Assembly: GCF_001591625.1 (NCBI RefSeq)
Contig: NZ_BCVG01000029.1
Location: 1-36,760 of the forward strand
Reading direction: 5' to 3'
Origin: Metabacillus fastidiosus NBRC 101226
Lineage (GTDB): Bacteria; Bacillota; Bacilli; Bacillales; Bacillaceae
DNA length: 36,760 bases
How positions within the stretch are numbered: position 1 is the first letter of the stretch; each line of letters starts with the position of its first letter. Below the pieces are notes generated by a model that ran no database searches, had not been told where the DNA came from, and saw nothing but the letters and a program-made list of their open reading frames with translations. Below are positions 1 to 8,286 of this stretch, piece after piece. The translations under genes and the position numbers were made by a program.

Positions 1-1
1 T

Positions 2-2173
2 GAACAACGTATTAAGTATCTGTTAGAAGACAGTGGAACAAATATTATACTCACAAATAATAAAGATTCGTTAAAATTCAATAAAGAAACAGTGTTTTTA
101 GATGAAGATTTCTATAAATATTCTATTGATAATATAGATTGTATCAGCAATTTTAATCAGTTGGCTTATGTAATCTATACATCTGGATCTACTGGAAAAC
201 CAAAGGGTGCGATGATAACGCAAAAAGGTTTAGTCAATTATATAACTTGGGCTAATAAGGTATACGTACAAGATGAAGCACTAGATTTTGCCTTGTATTC
301 ATCCATCTCATTTGATCTCACTGTAACATCTATATTTACGCCTTTAATTTCTGGTAATAAAATTCTTGTTTATGGAAATGACGAGAACGAACCTCTGATT
401 AGAAAAGTATTTAAAGAAAATAAAGCTGGTATCGTAAAATTGACACCTTCTCATTTAAGTTTGATAAAAGATATCGATAACAGCAATTCAAGCATAAAAC
501 GTCTGATATTAGGCGGAGAAGATTTAAAGTCTGAATTGGCACAAGAGGTTAGTCAAAGTTTCAATAATAATATTGAGATTTATAATGAATATGGACCTAC
601 AGAAACAACTGTTGGCTGTATGATTTATAAATATGATTTAAATCGAGATAAGGAGACTTCAATACCTATCGGAAAGGCAGCTGATAACGTCCAAATCTAT
701 ATTATGGATAACAAGCAAGAGGTATTGCCGGTAGGAATAGAAGGAGAATTGTATATAAGTGGAGATGGTGTTGCTGCAGGTTATCTGAACAGACCTGAGC
801 TAACAGCTGAAAAATTCATGTACAATCCATATATTTCAAGTGAAAGAATGTATCGGACAGGTGATCTTGCAAAATGGATGCCAGATGGAAACATAGAATT
901 TTTGGGAAGGATTGACCATCAGGTAAAGATTCGAGGATATAGAATAGAATTAGGAGAGATAGAGAAAGAAATTGCGAAATCAGGTAAAATTAAAGAAACC
1001 ATAGTTGTTGCAAGAGCAGATGGAGATAATCAGTATCTTTGTGCATATGTAGTTCTAAAAGAGGAAACTGATATCAATGAAATTCAAAACCATTTATCAA
1101 ATGAGCTTCCTGGATACATGGTGCCATCAGCTTTTGTTGTCCTTGAAGAAATACCGTTGACAGAGAATGGAAAAGTTAACATTAATATTTTACCTGCTCC
1201 AAATGAAAGTTTAGATAGAGGGAAAGGGTATGAGCCTCCAAGAAATGACTTAGAAGAAAGACTCGTTCACATATGGGAAGGAATCCTCAATATCAAAAAA
1301 ATAGGCATCAATACCAATCTATTTGAAATAGGAGCTAATTCCTTAAACGTCATGACATTTGTTTCAAAGCTATACACAGAGCTGAATTTCAGAGTTCCAT
1401 TTAAAGATATATTTGATAAACCTACCATTCGTAGCTTGTCGACATTCTTGGAAAATGCTAAAGAGTTGTTAAAAGATTATACAGAAGACTGTATCCAGCT
1501 CAGCAGCTCAACTTTCAGCGATAAAAAGTTATTTTGCTTCCCACCAGCCGCTTCATTAGGAATAGCATATATGGGATTAGCAAAGCACTTGGAAAAATAT
1601 TCAGTTTTCAGCTTTAATTTCATTAAGTCCGAAAGCCGGATTAAACAATATGTTAATATTATAAAAGAACATCAACCTGAAGGACCTTACACGTTAGTTG
1701 GCTATTCGGCAGGTGGAGTGCTTGCATTTGATGTAGCAAAAGAATTGAATAGGCAAGGATATGAAGTCGAAGATCTAATCCTAATTGATTCTACGTATCG
1801 AACAGATGTTGAGAAAAACCTTTTAACAGAAGAAGAATATAAGAAAGAACTGTACGATAATTTTGATCTTGAACAGTATAAAGATTTAGAGAAATTAGTG
1901 AGTGATTATTTAATAGATTTAATCATGAAATCTTATATATATGTTCAAGGTACAATTACTAATGGCAGGATTGATGGGAATATAAATTATATTAAGTCTG
2001 TAAAAGAAAAAGATGAGGAAAATATCTTGCTTTGGTCAGGTGCAACCAAGAAGAAATTTAGAATAATTCAAGGATTCGGCACACATATGGAAATGTTATC
2101 AAATCTAAATCCTGATATCCTTGAAAAGAATGCTAAAGTTATTGACGAAGTATTATCATTTGAAACTGTATAA
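2..2173 (+). CDS. Non-ribosomal peptide synthetase, terminal A-PCP-TE module (5' partial)
   Basis: The frame is open from base 2, so the gene starts before the window; 723 residues are visible. It adenylates an amino acid, loads it on a carrier domain and releases the finished peptide. Adenylation motifs in order: YTSGSTGKPKG (residues 59-69), NEYGPTE (195-201), YRTGDL (284-289), the RIDHQVKIRGYRIELGEIE stretch (303-321) and NGK (389-391). The carrier site is IGANSL, with the pantetheine Ser near 447. The thioesterase has GYSAGG (Ser near 569), LILIDS with the likely catalytic Asp, and a late GTHMEM His. Hand alignment to GrsA gives the pocket D-L-T-K-I-G-E-V-G-K, the pattern known for Asn-activating domains (inference). 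A TE at the C-terminus makes this the last module. It is followed by a terminator and then a two-component pair. Confidence 0.95.
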   Translation, partial: EQRIKYLLEDSGTNIILTNNKDSLKFNKETVFLDEDFYKYSIDNIDCISNFNQLAYVIYTSGSTGKPKGAMITQKGLVNYITWANKVYVQDEALDFALYSSISFDLTVTSIFTPLISGNKILVYGNDENEPLIRKVFKENKAGIVKLTPSHLSLIKDIDNSNSSIKRLILGGEDLKSELAQEVSQSFNNNIEIYNEYGPTETTVGCMIYKYDLNRDKETSIPIGKAADNVQIYIMDNKQEVLPVGIEGELYISGDGVAAGYLNRPELTAEKFMYNPYISSERMYRTGDLAKWMPDGNIEFLGRIDHQVKIRGYRIELGEIEKEIAKSGKIKETIVVARADGDNQYLCAYVVLKEETDINEIQNHLSNELPGYMVPSAFVVLEEIPLTENGKVNINILPAPNESLDRGKGYEPPRNDLEERLVHIWEGILNIKKIGINTNLFEIGANSLNVMTFVSKLYTELNFRVPFKDIFDKPTIRSLSTFLENAKELLKDYTEDCIQLSSSTFSDKKLFCFPPAASLGIAYMGLAKHLEKYSVFSFNFIKSESRIKQYVNIIKEHQPEGPYTLVGYSAGGVLAFDVAKELNRQGYEVEDLILIDSTYRTDVEKNLLTEEEYKKELYDNFDLEQYKDLEKLVSDYLIDLIMKSYIYVQGTITNGRIDGNINYIKSVKEKDEENILLWSGATKKKFRIIQGFGTHMEMLSNLNPDILEKNAKVIDEVLSFETV

Positions 2174-2183
2174 TTCTTTAAAG

Positions 2184-2220
2184 AGTTGGCATTTTGTAGA
2201 AGAAATGCCAACTTCTTCGT
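2184..2220 (+). terminator. Intrinsic terminator of the NRPS gene
   Basis: Perfect 11-bp stem AGTTGGCATTT / AAATGCCAACT with an 8-nt loop, followed by a T-rich tail, 10 bases after the NRPS stop codon. Confidence 0.85.
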
Positions 2221-2319
2221 TGAAATAAGATGTATAAATCATATAAAAACGAGAATGAATACTCGTTGAGTCGATAACATTACTTCTAATTCTCAAACAA
2301 TGAAAGCAGGTGTCATTAT

Positions 2320-3033
2320 ATGAAACAAATCCGGGTTCTTATAGCTGAGGATGAAAAAGAGATTGGGGATTTATTGAAAAAATATATAGAACGTGAGCTG
2401 TATATGGTTGATGTTGCAATGGATGGGGAAGAAGCCCTATCGTTGTTTGAAAAAAACACTTATAACCTAGTAATATTAGATCTTATGATGCCTAAAATTG
2501 ATGGGATTGAGGTCTGCAGAAAACTAAGAGAAAAAACAAATGTCCCAATACTTATGATTACTGCCAAGGATCATGAAGCTGACAAGATAGTCGGTTTAAG
2601 CATAGGAGCAGATGACTATATTACAAAACCATTTAGTGTGAATGAGGTGGTTGCTAGAACTAAGGCTCTAATGAGGAGGTTTTTAATATTAGGAAGCGAT
2701 AATGGGTTACAAGAAAAAACACTATTAAAATTTAAAGGGCTCTCTATTGACATGAAGAAATATATTGTTTATATAGCAGATGAAGAGATTTCCTTGACTG
2801 CCAAAGAGCTTGAATTACTGAAATTTATGGCTTCTAATCCGGAACAGGTTTTTACGAAGTCTCAGCTGTTTCGCAATGTTTGGGGTGACAGCTACTTAGA
2901 AGATGATAACACGGTAATGGTTCATATACGAAAGCTTAGAAAGAAAATTGAAGTGGATCCTTCAAATCCTCTTTTTATTCAGACGGTATGGGGGATAGGA
3001 TATAAATTTGTAGGTGAGAAAGATGAATCGTGA
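2320..3033 (+). CDS. OmpR/PhoB-family response regulator
   Basis: A 237-residue transcription factor switched by phosphorylation. The receiver domain (about 1-118) has the acidic pair ED near 10-11, the phospho-acceptor Asp in LVILDLMMPK near 54 and the conserved Lys in YITKPF near 104. The C-terminal winged helix (about 135-232) has the OmpR-type ending MVHIRKLRKKIE...GIGYKF. Start ATG with AAAGCAGGTG upstream. It overlaps the kinase gene by 11 bases, so the two are one operon. No ABC transporter follows, unlike the Bce-type peptide-sensing pairs often found near antimicrobial-peptide genes. Its target is unknown; proximity to the NRPS suggests but does not prove control of, or response to, the peptide. 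Confidence 0.95.
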   Translation: MKQIRVLIAEDEKEIGDLLKKYIERELYMVDVAMDGEEALSLFEKNTYNLVILDLMMPKIDGIEVCRKLREKTNVPILMITAKDHEADKIVGLSIGADDYITKPFSVNEVVARTKALMRRFLILGSDNGLQEKTLLKFKGLSIDMKKYIVYIADEEISLTAKELELLKFMASNPEQVFTKSQLFRNVWGDSYLEDDNTVMVHIRKLRKKIEVDPSNPLFIQTVWGIGYKFVGEKDES

Positions 3034-4054
3034 TAAGATCACTTCTCTTATTATTCTACAATTATTGCTGATTGTTGGAATTTTTATATCAGATTGGAGT
3101 ACCCAACAAATTGGGCTGTTAAAGCTCACAATATATGGTGTCCTGTTAATTTTGTCAGCTATGCTTCTATCCATTAGAATCAGGTTTATCAACAGGCTAA
3201 AGCAAATAATTGATGTCACGAAACGCGCAATAGACGGAAATTTAACAACAAGATTATTTTCAAATGAAGATCACAGATTTAATGAAATGATTTTTTCTAT
3301 AAATGAATTAATTGAAAAGCTTGAAAAAATACAGATTGAAACCATTCAATCTCATGCAGCAAGAAAAAGTCTTCTATCAAGTATCTCACATGATATACGA
3401 ACTCCACTTACATCCATTATAGGATATGTTAATGCTTTGAAAGATGATATAGCTACTTCTGATGAAGAAAAGAAGGAATATCTAGAGATTATTTCAAAAA
3501 AATCTAGTAATTTAAAGCAATTGATTGATAAAATATTTAATATGGCTAAACTGGATGCGGATGAAGTCCCATTGCAAATAGAATCTATAGATTTAGCTGA
3601 AATAACGAGAGAATTGTTGATTGAGTATTTACCAGAAATTAAAAGAAATGAATTAGAATTAAAAATTAATATCCCTGAAAGTAAATGCTTAATTATGGTC
3701 GATCGTCTTAGTATCATCAGGATTATAGACAATATTTTAAAAAATGCCATTCTTTACGGGAAAGAGGGGAAGGTACTGGGGATAGAACTTATAGATAACG
3801 AAAAAGAAATACAATTGCTCATTTGGGACAAGGGGCCTGGAATCTCAAAATCTGAATCAGAAAAAGTATTCGAAAGAATGTATAGAGGAGATCAGTCGAG
3901 AAATTCTATATATGCAGGCAGCGGATTAGGGCTCGCAATTGCTAAATCCTTGATCGAGAAAAATAAAGGAAGAATATGGGTGGAAAGTAAACCATCTAAC
4001 AAGACGACTTTTGGAATTGCATTCACTAAAATTAAATTAGGCTTTGTTCAATAA
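3023..4054 (+). CDS. Membrane sensor histidine kinase
   Basis: 343 residues from ATG 3023, which has AGGTGAG at good spacing; a GTG at 3014 is possible but less well placed. Two hydrophobic segments near residues 7-25 and 31-50 leave only a very short outside loop, so the stimulus is probably sensed within the membrane or through a partner. A HAMP-like linker follows. The HisKA box SISHDIRTPL carries the phosphorylated His, then come the N box (IIDNILKNAILYG), G1 (DKGPGIS) and G2 (GSGLGLAIAKSLI). All catalytic motifs are intact. It overlaps the response regulator gene at 3014-4033's left end by 11 bases and is its presumed partner. Confidence 0.93.
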   Translation: MNRDKITSLIILQLLLIVGIFISDWSTQQIGLLKLTIYGVLLILSAMLLSIRIRFINRLKQIIDVTKRAIDGNLTTRLFSNEDHRFNEMIFSINELIEKLEKIQIETIQSHAARKSLLSSISHDIRTPLTSIIGYVNALKDDIATSDEEKKEYLEIISKKSSNLKQLIDKIFNMAKLDADEVPLQIESIDLAEITRELLIEYLPEIKRNELELKINIPESKCLIMVDRLSIIRIIDNILKNAILYGKEGKVLGIELIDNEKEIQLLIWDKGPGISKSESEKVFERMYRGDQSRNSIYAGSGLGLAIAKSLIEKNKGRIWVESKPSNKTTFGIAFTKIKLGFVQ

Positions 4055-4127
4055 ATTAAGCTTCAACTAATGTATAAACCAAGTTTAAATATGTGCAAGT
4101 ATTACTCAAAAAGTTTATATTTTGATT

Positions 4128-4277
4128 TTAACCAAACATCTTTTCGTAGATTCTCTTCACAATTTTATTATCGCAACAGATGTGGCAGCAGCGAATGTAC
4201 CAAGTCATCGTCTATTAATTGATCAAGTAGATTCATTAAAAGAATTATTTGGGCAATATTTTTATAAAGTTAGTTGA
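4128..4277 (+). pseudogene. Transposase fragment (DDE type, possibly IS1182-like)
   Basis: An open stretch of about 50 codons ending in TGA reads VDSLHNFIIATDVAAANVPS and then LIDQVDSLKELFGQY. A catalytic Asp followed by a strand, then ATDV..ANV, is characteristic of the middle of DDE transposases; the IS1182 family is my best guess from memory. No start codon or ribosome site exists, and the rest of the gene is missing on both sides. Confidence 0.5.
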
Positions 4278-4659
4278 ACTAAATTAAATAACTTTATTGT
4301 TACTGAACATTTTTTGTGAGTGAATTAATGGGAGCAAAGAAAATATAGCTGATTTAAAAGAAACAATCGATTTATATAGACTAGCTATAGATATTCCAAA
4401 AAGTCACGATATTGAAGATAAATATGAAACAGATGTATTTATGAGCATTTTGGATCGATAATACAATAATTTAAAAGAAACCTATGTAAGTATGGTGTTG
4501 TCAAACTAATAGGGGGCGTTTGTGTAACAACATTAGAAAATGATCAAATTTTTTTATAAAAACCAAACTTAAATCTGCTGAAGAAGAATCCAGTTTGATC
4601 AATTTTTTTAAAATTGGATCCTTTTTATTTATCTTGAAATATGGCTTTACGAGGTATTT
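4278..4659. other. Intergenic stretch with an orphan open fragment
   Basis: A frame open from 4324 to the TAA at 4459-4461 encodes about 45 residues containing ADLKETIDLYRLAIDIPKSH, but it has no usable start or ribosome site, so it is probably the tail of a lost gene. The string TGATCAA followed by an A/T run occurs twice (around 4539 and 4594). Nothing else is recognisable. Confidence 0.4.
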
Positions 4660-4947
4660 TTGAGCAAACTTTATTTCAAAGCTACAGCTGTCAGTATCTT
4701 TAATTCAGATGGTAATTCGTTTGAAATATTCGCAATCTTGGCAACTACAGGTATATCAGGTATAGCTTGGGTGCTTGCAAAGAGTGATATTTCTTTAGAA
4801 AGAGAAAAAGAGTTATTGAACAAAAACAAAGCCGATTTTGTCGATTTGAAAGAATTACGTACACAAGATAGTAATGATTTAAGTGGAAATCAAGAGTTAA
4901 TTCGAGAATTAGAAATAATGAAAGATGAAGTTGAAAAAATGAAGTAG
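4660..4947 (+). CDS. Small hypothetical protein with hydrophobic segment and coiled coil
   Basis: 95 residues from TTG 4660 with GAGGT about 6 bases upstream. Residues 22-41 (EIFAILATTGISGIAWVLAK) are hydrophobic enough for a membrane segment. Residues 45-95 are highly charged (Lys/Glu/Asp) with a heptad-like pattern, ending in a predicted coiled coil. No family recognised. It sits between two transposase remnants, so it could be a leftover reading frame, but the ribosome site and biased composition favour a real gene. Confidence 0.5.
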   Translation: MSKLYFKATAVSIFNSDGNSFEIFAILATTGISGIAWVLAKSDISLEREKELLNKNKADFVDLKELRTQDSNDLSGNQELIRELEIMKDEVEKMK

Positions 4948-5013
4948 TATAAAAGCGATTTTGTGGTATAAGGCACTCACTGCCCATCGTTTTTGAGACA
5001 ATAAGAAAACACC

Positions 5014-5400
5014 TTATATCACAGCTAGTTGACGGTATTCTACCAGAGACTGGCTGTTTAATTTTGTTTGAATACAGGTATGGTTATAATAAGTAATATA
5101 GTTTTTCGATGATGTAGATCACATTTGCATTCGTTGTGCGATAGATTCCATCGAGATAGAACGTTTCAGACTTTAGCGAGGAGTGAAACGTTTCAATTGG
5201 GGAATTATCAGCGGGCGTACCCTTTCAGGACATGCTCATGGTAATCCCTTTTTCTTTTACTACTTTTTGATAGGTATATGATGTATAGACAGAGCCTTGA
5301 TCACTATGCAGAATACAATCCTCAGGTAATTCTGGCAGCTGGTTTAACGTATCTAATACAAATTCAGTTCGATCTGCTTTATTTGATGTTTTTTTATATA
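5014..5400 (-). pseudogene. IS3-family transposase (OrfB) remnant
   Basis: Read on the minus strand, the translation runs FVLDTLNQLPELPEDCILHS, DQGSVYTS, then GTPADNSPIETFHSSLKSE, then NHTCIQTKLNSQ...VEYRQLAV. This is the C-terminal half of an IS3/IS150-type integrase core with its catalytic Asp (HSDQGS) and Glu (IETFHSSLKSE). It is dead: the N-terminal half is absent, there is an in-frame TGA where Arg is expected (MSMS-stop-KGTP, plus-strand position about 5227), and a frameshift precedes NHT near the C-terminus. The neighbouring run TGCCCATCGTTTTTGAGACA (4981-5000) may be the right end of the lost element. Confidence 0.85.
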
Positions 5401-5660
5401 TTTAATTATATAAATGAGTATATAAACATGCCATTTTATATCCTAGAATAAAGCTCGATAGAATATATAGATCATGTAACGCCGGCTCTTTGTTTTTCTG
5501 TTCTGATGGGCGAGAGATATATTTCCATATTTTTCTCTCTTGGTTCGTCCGTCTGTTTGAACCCCTTAGTGACCCGCTTTTAGCTTATATGGTGGTGGAA
5601 TGTTATTTCAATTTTTGAACTGTCCACCTTCAGGCGCGCGGCAAACTCTCACCCTCTCTT

Positions 5661-5775
5661 TCGATGAAATGTAATCGAAAGATTAAATGATTCGAATACA
5701 TAAAATAAAATCGAAACATTTAATATTCAATGCAATCGAACCATAAAATGGTTCGAAAAATAAAATGAAATCGAA
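5661..5775 (+). promoter_or_regulatory. Six TCGAA repeats with an internal palindrome
   Basis: TCGAA begins at 5675, 5692, 5711, 5736, 5753 and 5771 (spacing 17, 19, 25, 17, 18), with a related TCGAT at 5661. Most are flanked by AT-rich TTAAATG/ATAAAAT spacers. The copies at 5736 and 5753 form a perfect inverted repeat with 9-bp arms TCGAACCAT / ATGGTTCGA around AAA. The near two-turn phasing suggests cooperative binding of a dimeric protein. The next gene (5928) is a winged-helix protein, the obvious candidate ligand (inference). Confidence 0.6.
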
Positions 5776-5843
5776 GAATTGAATGAAAAAACCATGGTTG
5801 TTCAAGGAAAAATATTCAAAGGGAAGGATAAGCAGCTACGCCA

Positions 5844-5861
5844 ATAGAATACATATTCTAT
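5844..5861. promoter_or_regulatory. 18-bp palindrome upstream of the winged-helix gene
   Basis: ATAGAATA-CA-TATTCTAT, perfect 8-bp arms, lies 66 bases before the ATG at 5928 and overlaps the right 18-bp inverted repeat. Its position suits an operator for autoregulation. Confidence 0.5.
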
Positions 5862-5927
5862 CGAGCTTTACGAGGAATGCTATTATAACTATATATAGTG
5901 TTCCCTACTCAAAAGGAGATGAATAAC

Positions 5928-6704
5928 ATGGCCATAAAAAGAAAACAGGAAAATGTAAGTGTAGAAACCTTCGGTCTAAGCCAAAGAGAGTTTCTTACCC
6001 TATTCCTGCTGCATGAACTACAAGAGTCGCCTGGCTATCCAGCTGACCTTCATCAAAAGCTAAAAGAGACGTATACCGGTAAAGTTCATAGTTATGACTA
6101 TTTGTGTAAAGTCGCTAGACAGCTTGCTGAGAGCGGAGATTTACAATTAATAAAAGAAACAAGAAAGAAATACTATTCGACAACTGCCAAAGGGGACGAG
6201 TTGTATAAATGGTATCAAGAGAACTTTAAAGAACAGCTAATAGAAGTGAAGAAAGTCATTGATCGTTTTGTTTATGATCTAACAGGCTCAGGTACATATG
6301 AACCTGTTAAACATGAGCTGCCACAAGAGCATAGGCACTATTTCTCTAAAATGGTTTCTGTGATGGATCTCGTGAGATATGTCACGTTAAAAGCGGCAGC
6401 TGCTCGCAAACATGTCTATATGGGAGAAATCGCGGAACTACTAAAAACTAGGTATGGCTGGATTTCCAGTAAAGGCTATCTTTACGATCTTGCATCCGAA
6501 ATGGAAGCTACTGATTTGCTTATTGGTCAATGGGAAGGCGAACGACGTACAAAACGTTACCTTAAAATAACGGATGAAGGAATTCATCATTATAAACAAA
6601 TTGCCGATTCTGCAGCATATCGAGTTAAAGAAATTCAGCATTATCTTCAACAAATTTTAAGTATGTTAAATAACAGGATTGAAAACACTTCGGAGCATGA
6701 TTAA
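5928..6704 (+). CDS. Tandem PadR-like winged-helix DNA-binding protein
   Basis: 258 residues from ATG 5928, chosen because AAAAGGAGATG precedes it; an upstream GTG at 5898 has no ribosome site. Two winged-helix units are visible. The first (about 13-100) runs LSQREFLTLFLLHEL...YDYLCKVARQLAESGDL...KKYYSTTAKGDELYKWY. The second (about 150-225) runs VYMGEIAELLKTRYG...YLYDLASEMEATDLL...KRYLKITDEGIHHY. Each has the PadR pattern of a helical core followed by a basic wing with Tyr. A charged helical tail follows, perhaps for dimerisation. Single-domain PadR proteins normally dimerise, so a fused tandem form is uncommon. With the TCGAA repeats upstream it may be an autoregulated repressor or a plasmid partition/maintenance protein; the sequence alone does not decide. 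Confidence 0.7.
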   Translation: MAIKRKQENVSVETFGLSQREFLTLFLLHELQESPGYPADLHQKLKETYTGKVHSYDYLCKVARQLAESGDLQLIKETRKKYYSTTAKGDELYKWYQENFKEQLIEVKKVIDRFVYDLTGSGTYEPVKHELPQEHRHYFSKMVSVMDLVRYVTLKAAAARKHVYMGEIAELLKTRYGWISSKGYLYDLASEMEATDLLIGQWEGERRTKRYLKITDEGIHHYKQIADSAAYRVKEIQHYLQQILSMLNNRIENTSEHD

Positions 6705-6733
6705 ATTGATTAATAGAAAAACAGGAGCGGGTA

Positions 6734-7132
6734 ATGAACAAAATTAAGTCAAAATTTTGGCATGTTATTGAAACAGAAAGAGATTTACTACACTTTTCAT
6801 TGAAAGAAGAATTTAACTTTAATAAAAGGTTAAATCACGATCATTATGTATTGTTCTTTTACAAAATAACAGTTATAGGAATATCCTCTATTTCACCTAT
6901 AAAGATAAAAATGTATAGATCAAAGCAAGAGTTTCTCAAAGACCTAACACATAGTAAGGAACATTTTATAGAAATCAGAGATGAAATAGTTAATTTCAAA
7001 AAACATCCTATTGAATATCCATTTATAGGTGTAATTGAATTGACTGATAAATTCTTATTAAAAGTAGAAAAGGAAAGAGACAAACAAAAACTTATTTCCC
7101 AATTGGATAAAGCGTATAGATCACTTTCGTAA
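6734..7132 (+). CDS. Hypothetical protein, 132 residues
   Basis: ATG 6734 has GGAGCGGGTA just upstream and lies 29 bases after the winged-helix gene, so the two are probably co-transcribed. The product is soluble, basic and rich in aromatic residues, with an alternating beta-like central part (YVLFFYKITVIGISSISPIK) and a charged helical C-terminus (KVEKERDKQKLISQLDKAYR). No family recognised. Confidence 0.7.
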   Translation: MNKIKSKFWHVIETERDLLHFSLKEEFNFNKRLNHDHYVLFFYKITVIGISSISPIKIKMYRSKQEFLKDLTHSKEHFIEIRDEIVNFKKHPIEYPFIGVIELTDKFLLKVEKERDKQKLISQLDKAYRSLS

Positions 7133-7248
7133 ATATATCATTTTAAAAGATCTAAGTTTGTTTTTAGCCTCATTGGACCATTTGATAATACTTTCATGGG
7201 TAATAATTAAGATTGATTCAGTAGCCTTCTAGGTAATAAAATAGGGGG

Positions 7249-7452
7249 TTGCTGGGTTCAATAAATGAAGTCTTAATGGAAATCTGCTTAGAACTTTTAG
7301 AAGGTTATAAAAATGCCTGCAATACCCTTGTTCAATACAGTATTAATCCAAAAGAAACTGATGAAATTGTACAGCATTTAACCGCGATATGCGAAAAAGT
7401 GAAAGTTTTTGAGCAGCAGATCGAAAGCAGAAATCAAGTCATTGCAAAATAA
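7249..7452 (+). CDS. Small helical protein
   Basis: Up to 67 residues, all-helical in appearance (ELLEGYKNACNTLVQYSINP, then KVKVFEQQIESRNQVI). The start is unclear. TTG 7249 directly abuts the AGGGGG ribosome site, which is too close, and ATG 7276 lacks its own site. The frame is clearly coding-like in composition. No family recognised. Confidence 0.5.
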   Translation: MLGSINEVLMEICLELLEGYKNACNTLVQYSINPKETDEIVQHLTAICEKVKVFEQQIESRNQVIAK

Positions 7453-7558
7453 GAAGTAGAACTATTAAAAAAGGGGATACTTTGTATTTTTTAGAGAATT
7501 TGTCAAACTTATTAATTCTCCTTACTATATAAATAACAATCGCTAGGAGGACACGAAC

Positions 7559-7816
7559 ATGAATCAAATGGAAAAGCCAAATATCCAAGGACTAGATCAA
7601 TTAGATACAGCTGTATTACTTCAAAAAATGGTTGTTTTAAATGGGATGCTTCACTACGGGACCGCTGAGGAAAAATTAAGAGCTCGGATGGAATTTAAGC
7701 AGCTTCAACCTATTATGAATCGCGCGTTAAATTTAGCAGCAATGGAGCAGGCAAAGCAAGAACTAAGTGTATCAGAAGAGGAAATAAGTAATACAAAATC
7801 TTCACCATTGTACTAA
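7559..7816 (+). CDS. Small hypothetical protein, 85 residues
   Basis: ATG 7559 with TAGGAGGACACGAAC, a strong site. Predicted mostly helical (LDTAVLLQKMVVLNGMLHYG, then RMEFKQLQPIMNRALNLAAM). Acidic tail with Ser/Asn. No family recognised and no membrane segment. Confidence 0.7.
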   Translation: MNQMEKPNIQGLDQLDTAVLLQKMVVLNGMLHYGTAEEKLRARMEFKQLQPIMNRALNLAAMEQAKQELSVSEEEISNTKSSPLY

Positions 7817-7918
7817 TGGATACAATAGATAAGTACACTCTATACCGCAAATTTAAATAATCGGAATATTCACTCTCTTTGATTGATATTAATTAGTCTG
7901 ACATGAAGGAGACATAAT

Positions 7919-8272
7919 ATGAAAAGACAGGCAAAATGGGGCTTACTTTCATATATAGTGACAATTATTCTATTTATATTTACTTCAAATTACTTTTTTG
8001 AATACAGTAAAATCTCATTGTCTACACTTAACTTTTCATTACCAAGCGATGGAGATGTAGTTGCAGCGGCATTAGGTGGAGCAATGGATATTTTCATTCC
8101 AATAGCATATTTTTGTTTGATTTGTTACCTATATTATCTCTTTGCTGTTTTATTACGTCATTTCTTAATTAAAATCTCAAGTCTTACTAATAGGGGTACC
8201 GTCAGGAAAATGCGGATTTACAACGCTAGGCCCATTTTCCTGACGATTCTAACAACGTTAAGACAGTTTTAG
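7919..8272 (+). CDS. Small membrane protein, 3' end replaced by a transposon insertion
   Basis: ATG 7919 after GAAGGAGACATAAT. Two hydrophobic segments (about residues 9-28 and 57-80). The insertion of the 731-bp element begins inside codon 92. From there the last 26 residues are read from the element's left inverted repeat. Removing the element and one TAATA copy restores a 98-residue protein ending in NRDRYRIR and the TAG at 8949-8951. The membrane part is intact, so the protein may still work with a foreign tail. No family recognised. Confidence 0.75.
   Translation: MKRQAKWGLLSYIVTIILFIFTSNYFFEYSKISLSTLNFSLPSDGDVVAAALGGAMDIFIPIAYFCLICYLYYLFAVLLRHFLIKISSLTNRGTVRKMRIYNARPIFLTILTTLRQF
8193..8230 (+). 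repeat. Left 38-bp terminal inverted repeat of the Tn3-type element
   Basis: Begins GGGGTACCGTCAGGAAAATG and continues to GGATTTACAACGCTAGG. It supplies the new C-terminal codons of the interrupted gene 7919. Confidence 0.88.
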
Positions 8273-8286
8273 TGGTCTTAGAGAAT

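Larger units (their letters stand above)
5449..5870. repeat. 422-bp segment bounded by an 18-bp perfect inverted repeat
   Basis: TAAAGCTCGATAGAATAT at 5449-5466 recurs as its exact reverse complement at 5853-5870. The segment holds no convincing gene. It includes a locally GC-richer patch (5625-5650) and the TCGAA repeat block. It could be a miniature non-autonomous element, or two copies of a binding site. Confidence 0.55.

Noticed and set aside
2962..3219. Minus-strand open frame of 85 codons across the response regulator/kinase junction
   Set aside because: It overlaps two clear genes and has no ribosome site or family pattern; it is a shadow of the kinase coding sequence.
4324..4461. A 45-codon frame as a gene
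   Set aside because: No start codon or ribosome site; kept only as a note on the intergenic stretch.
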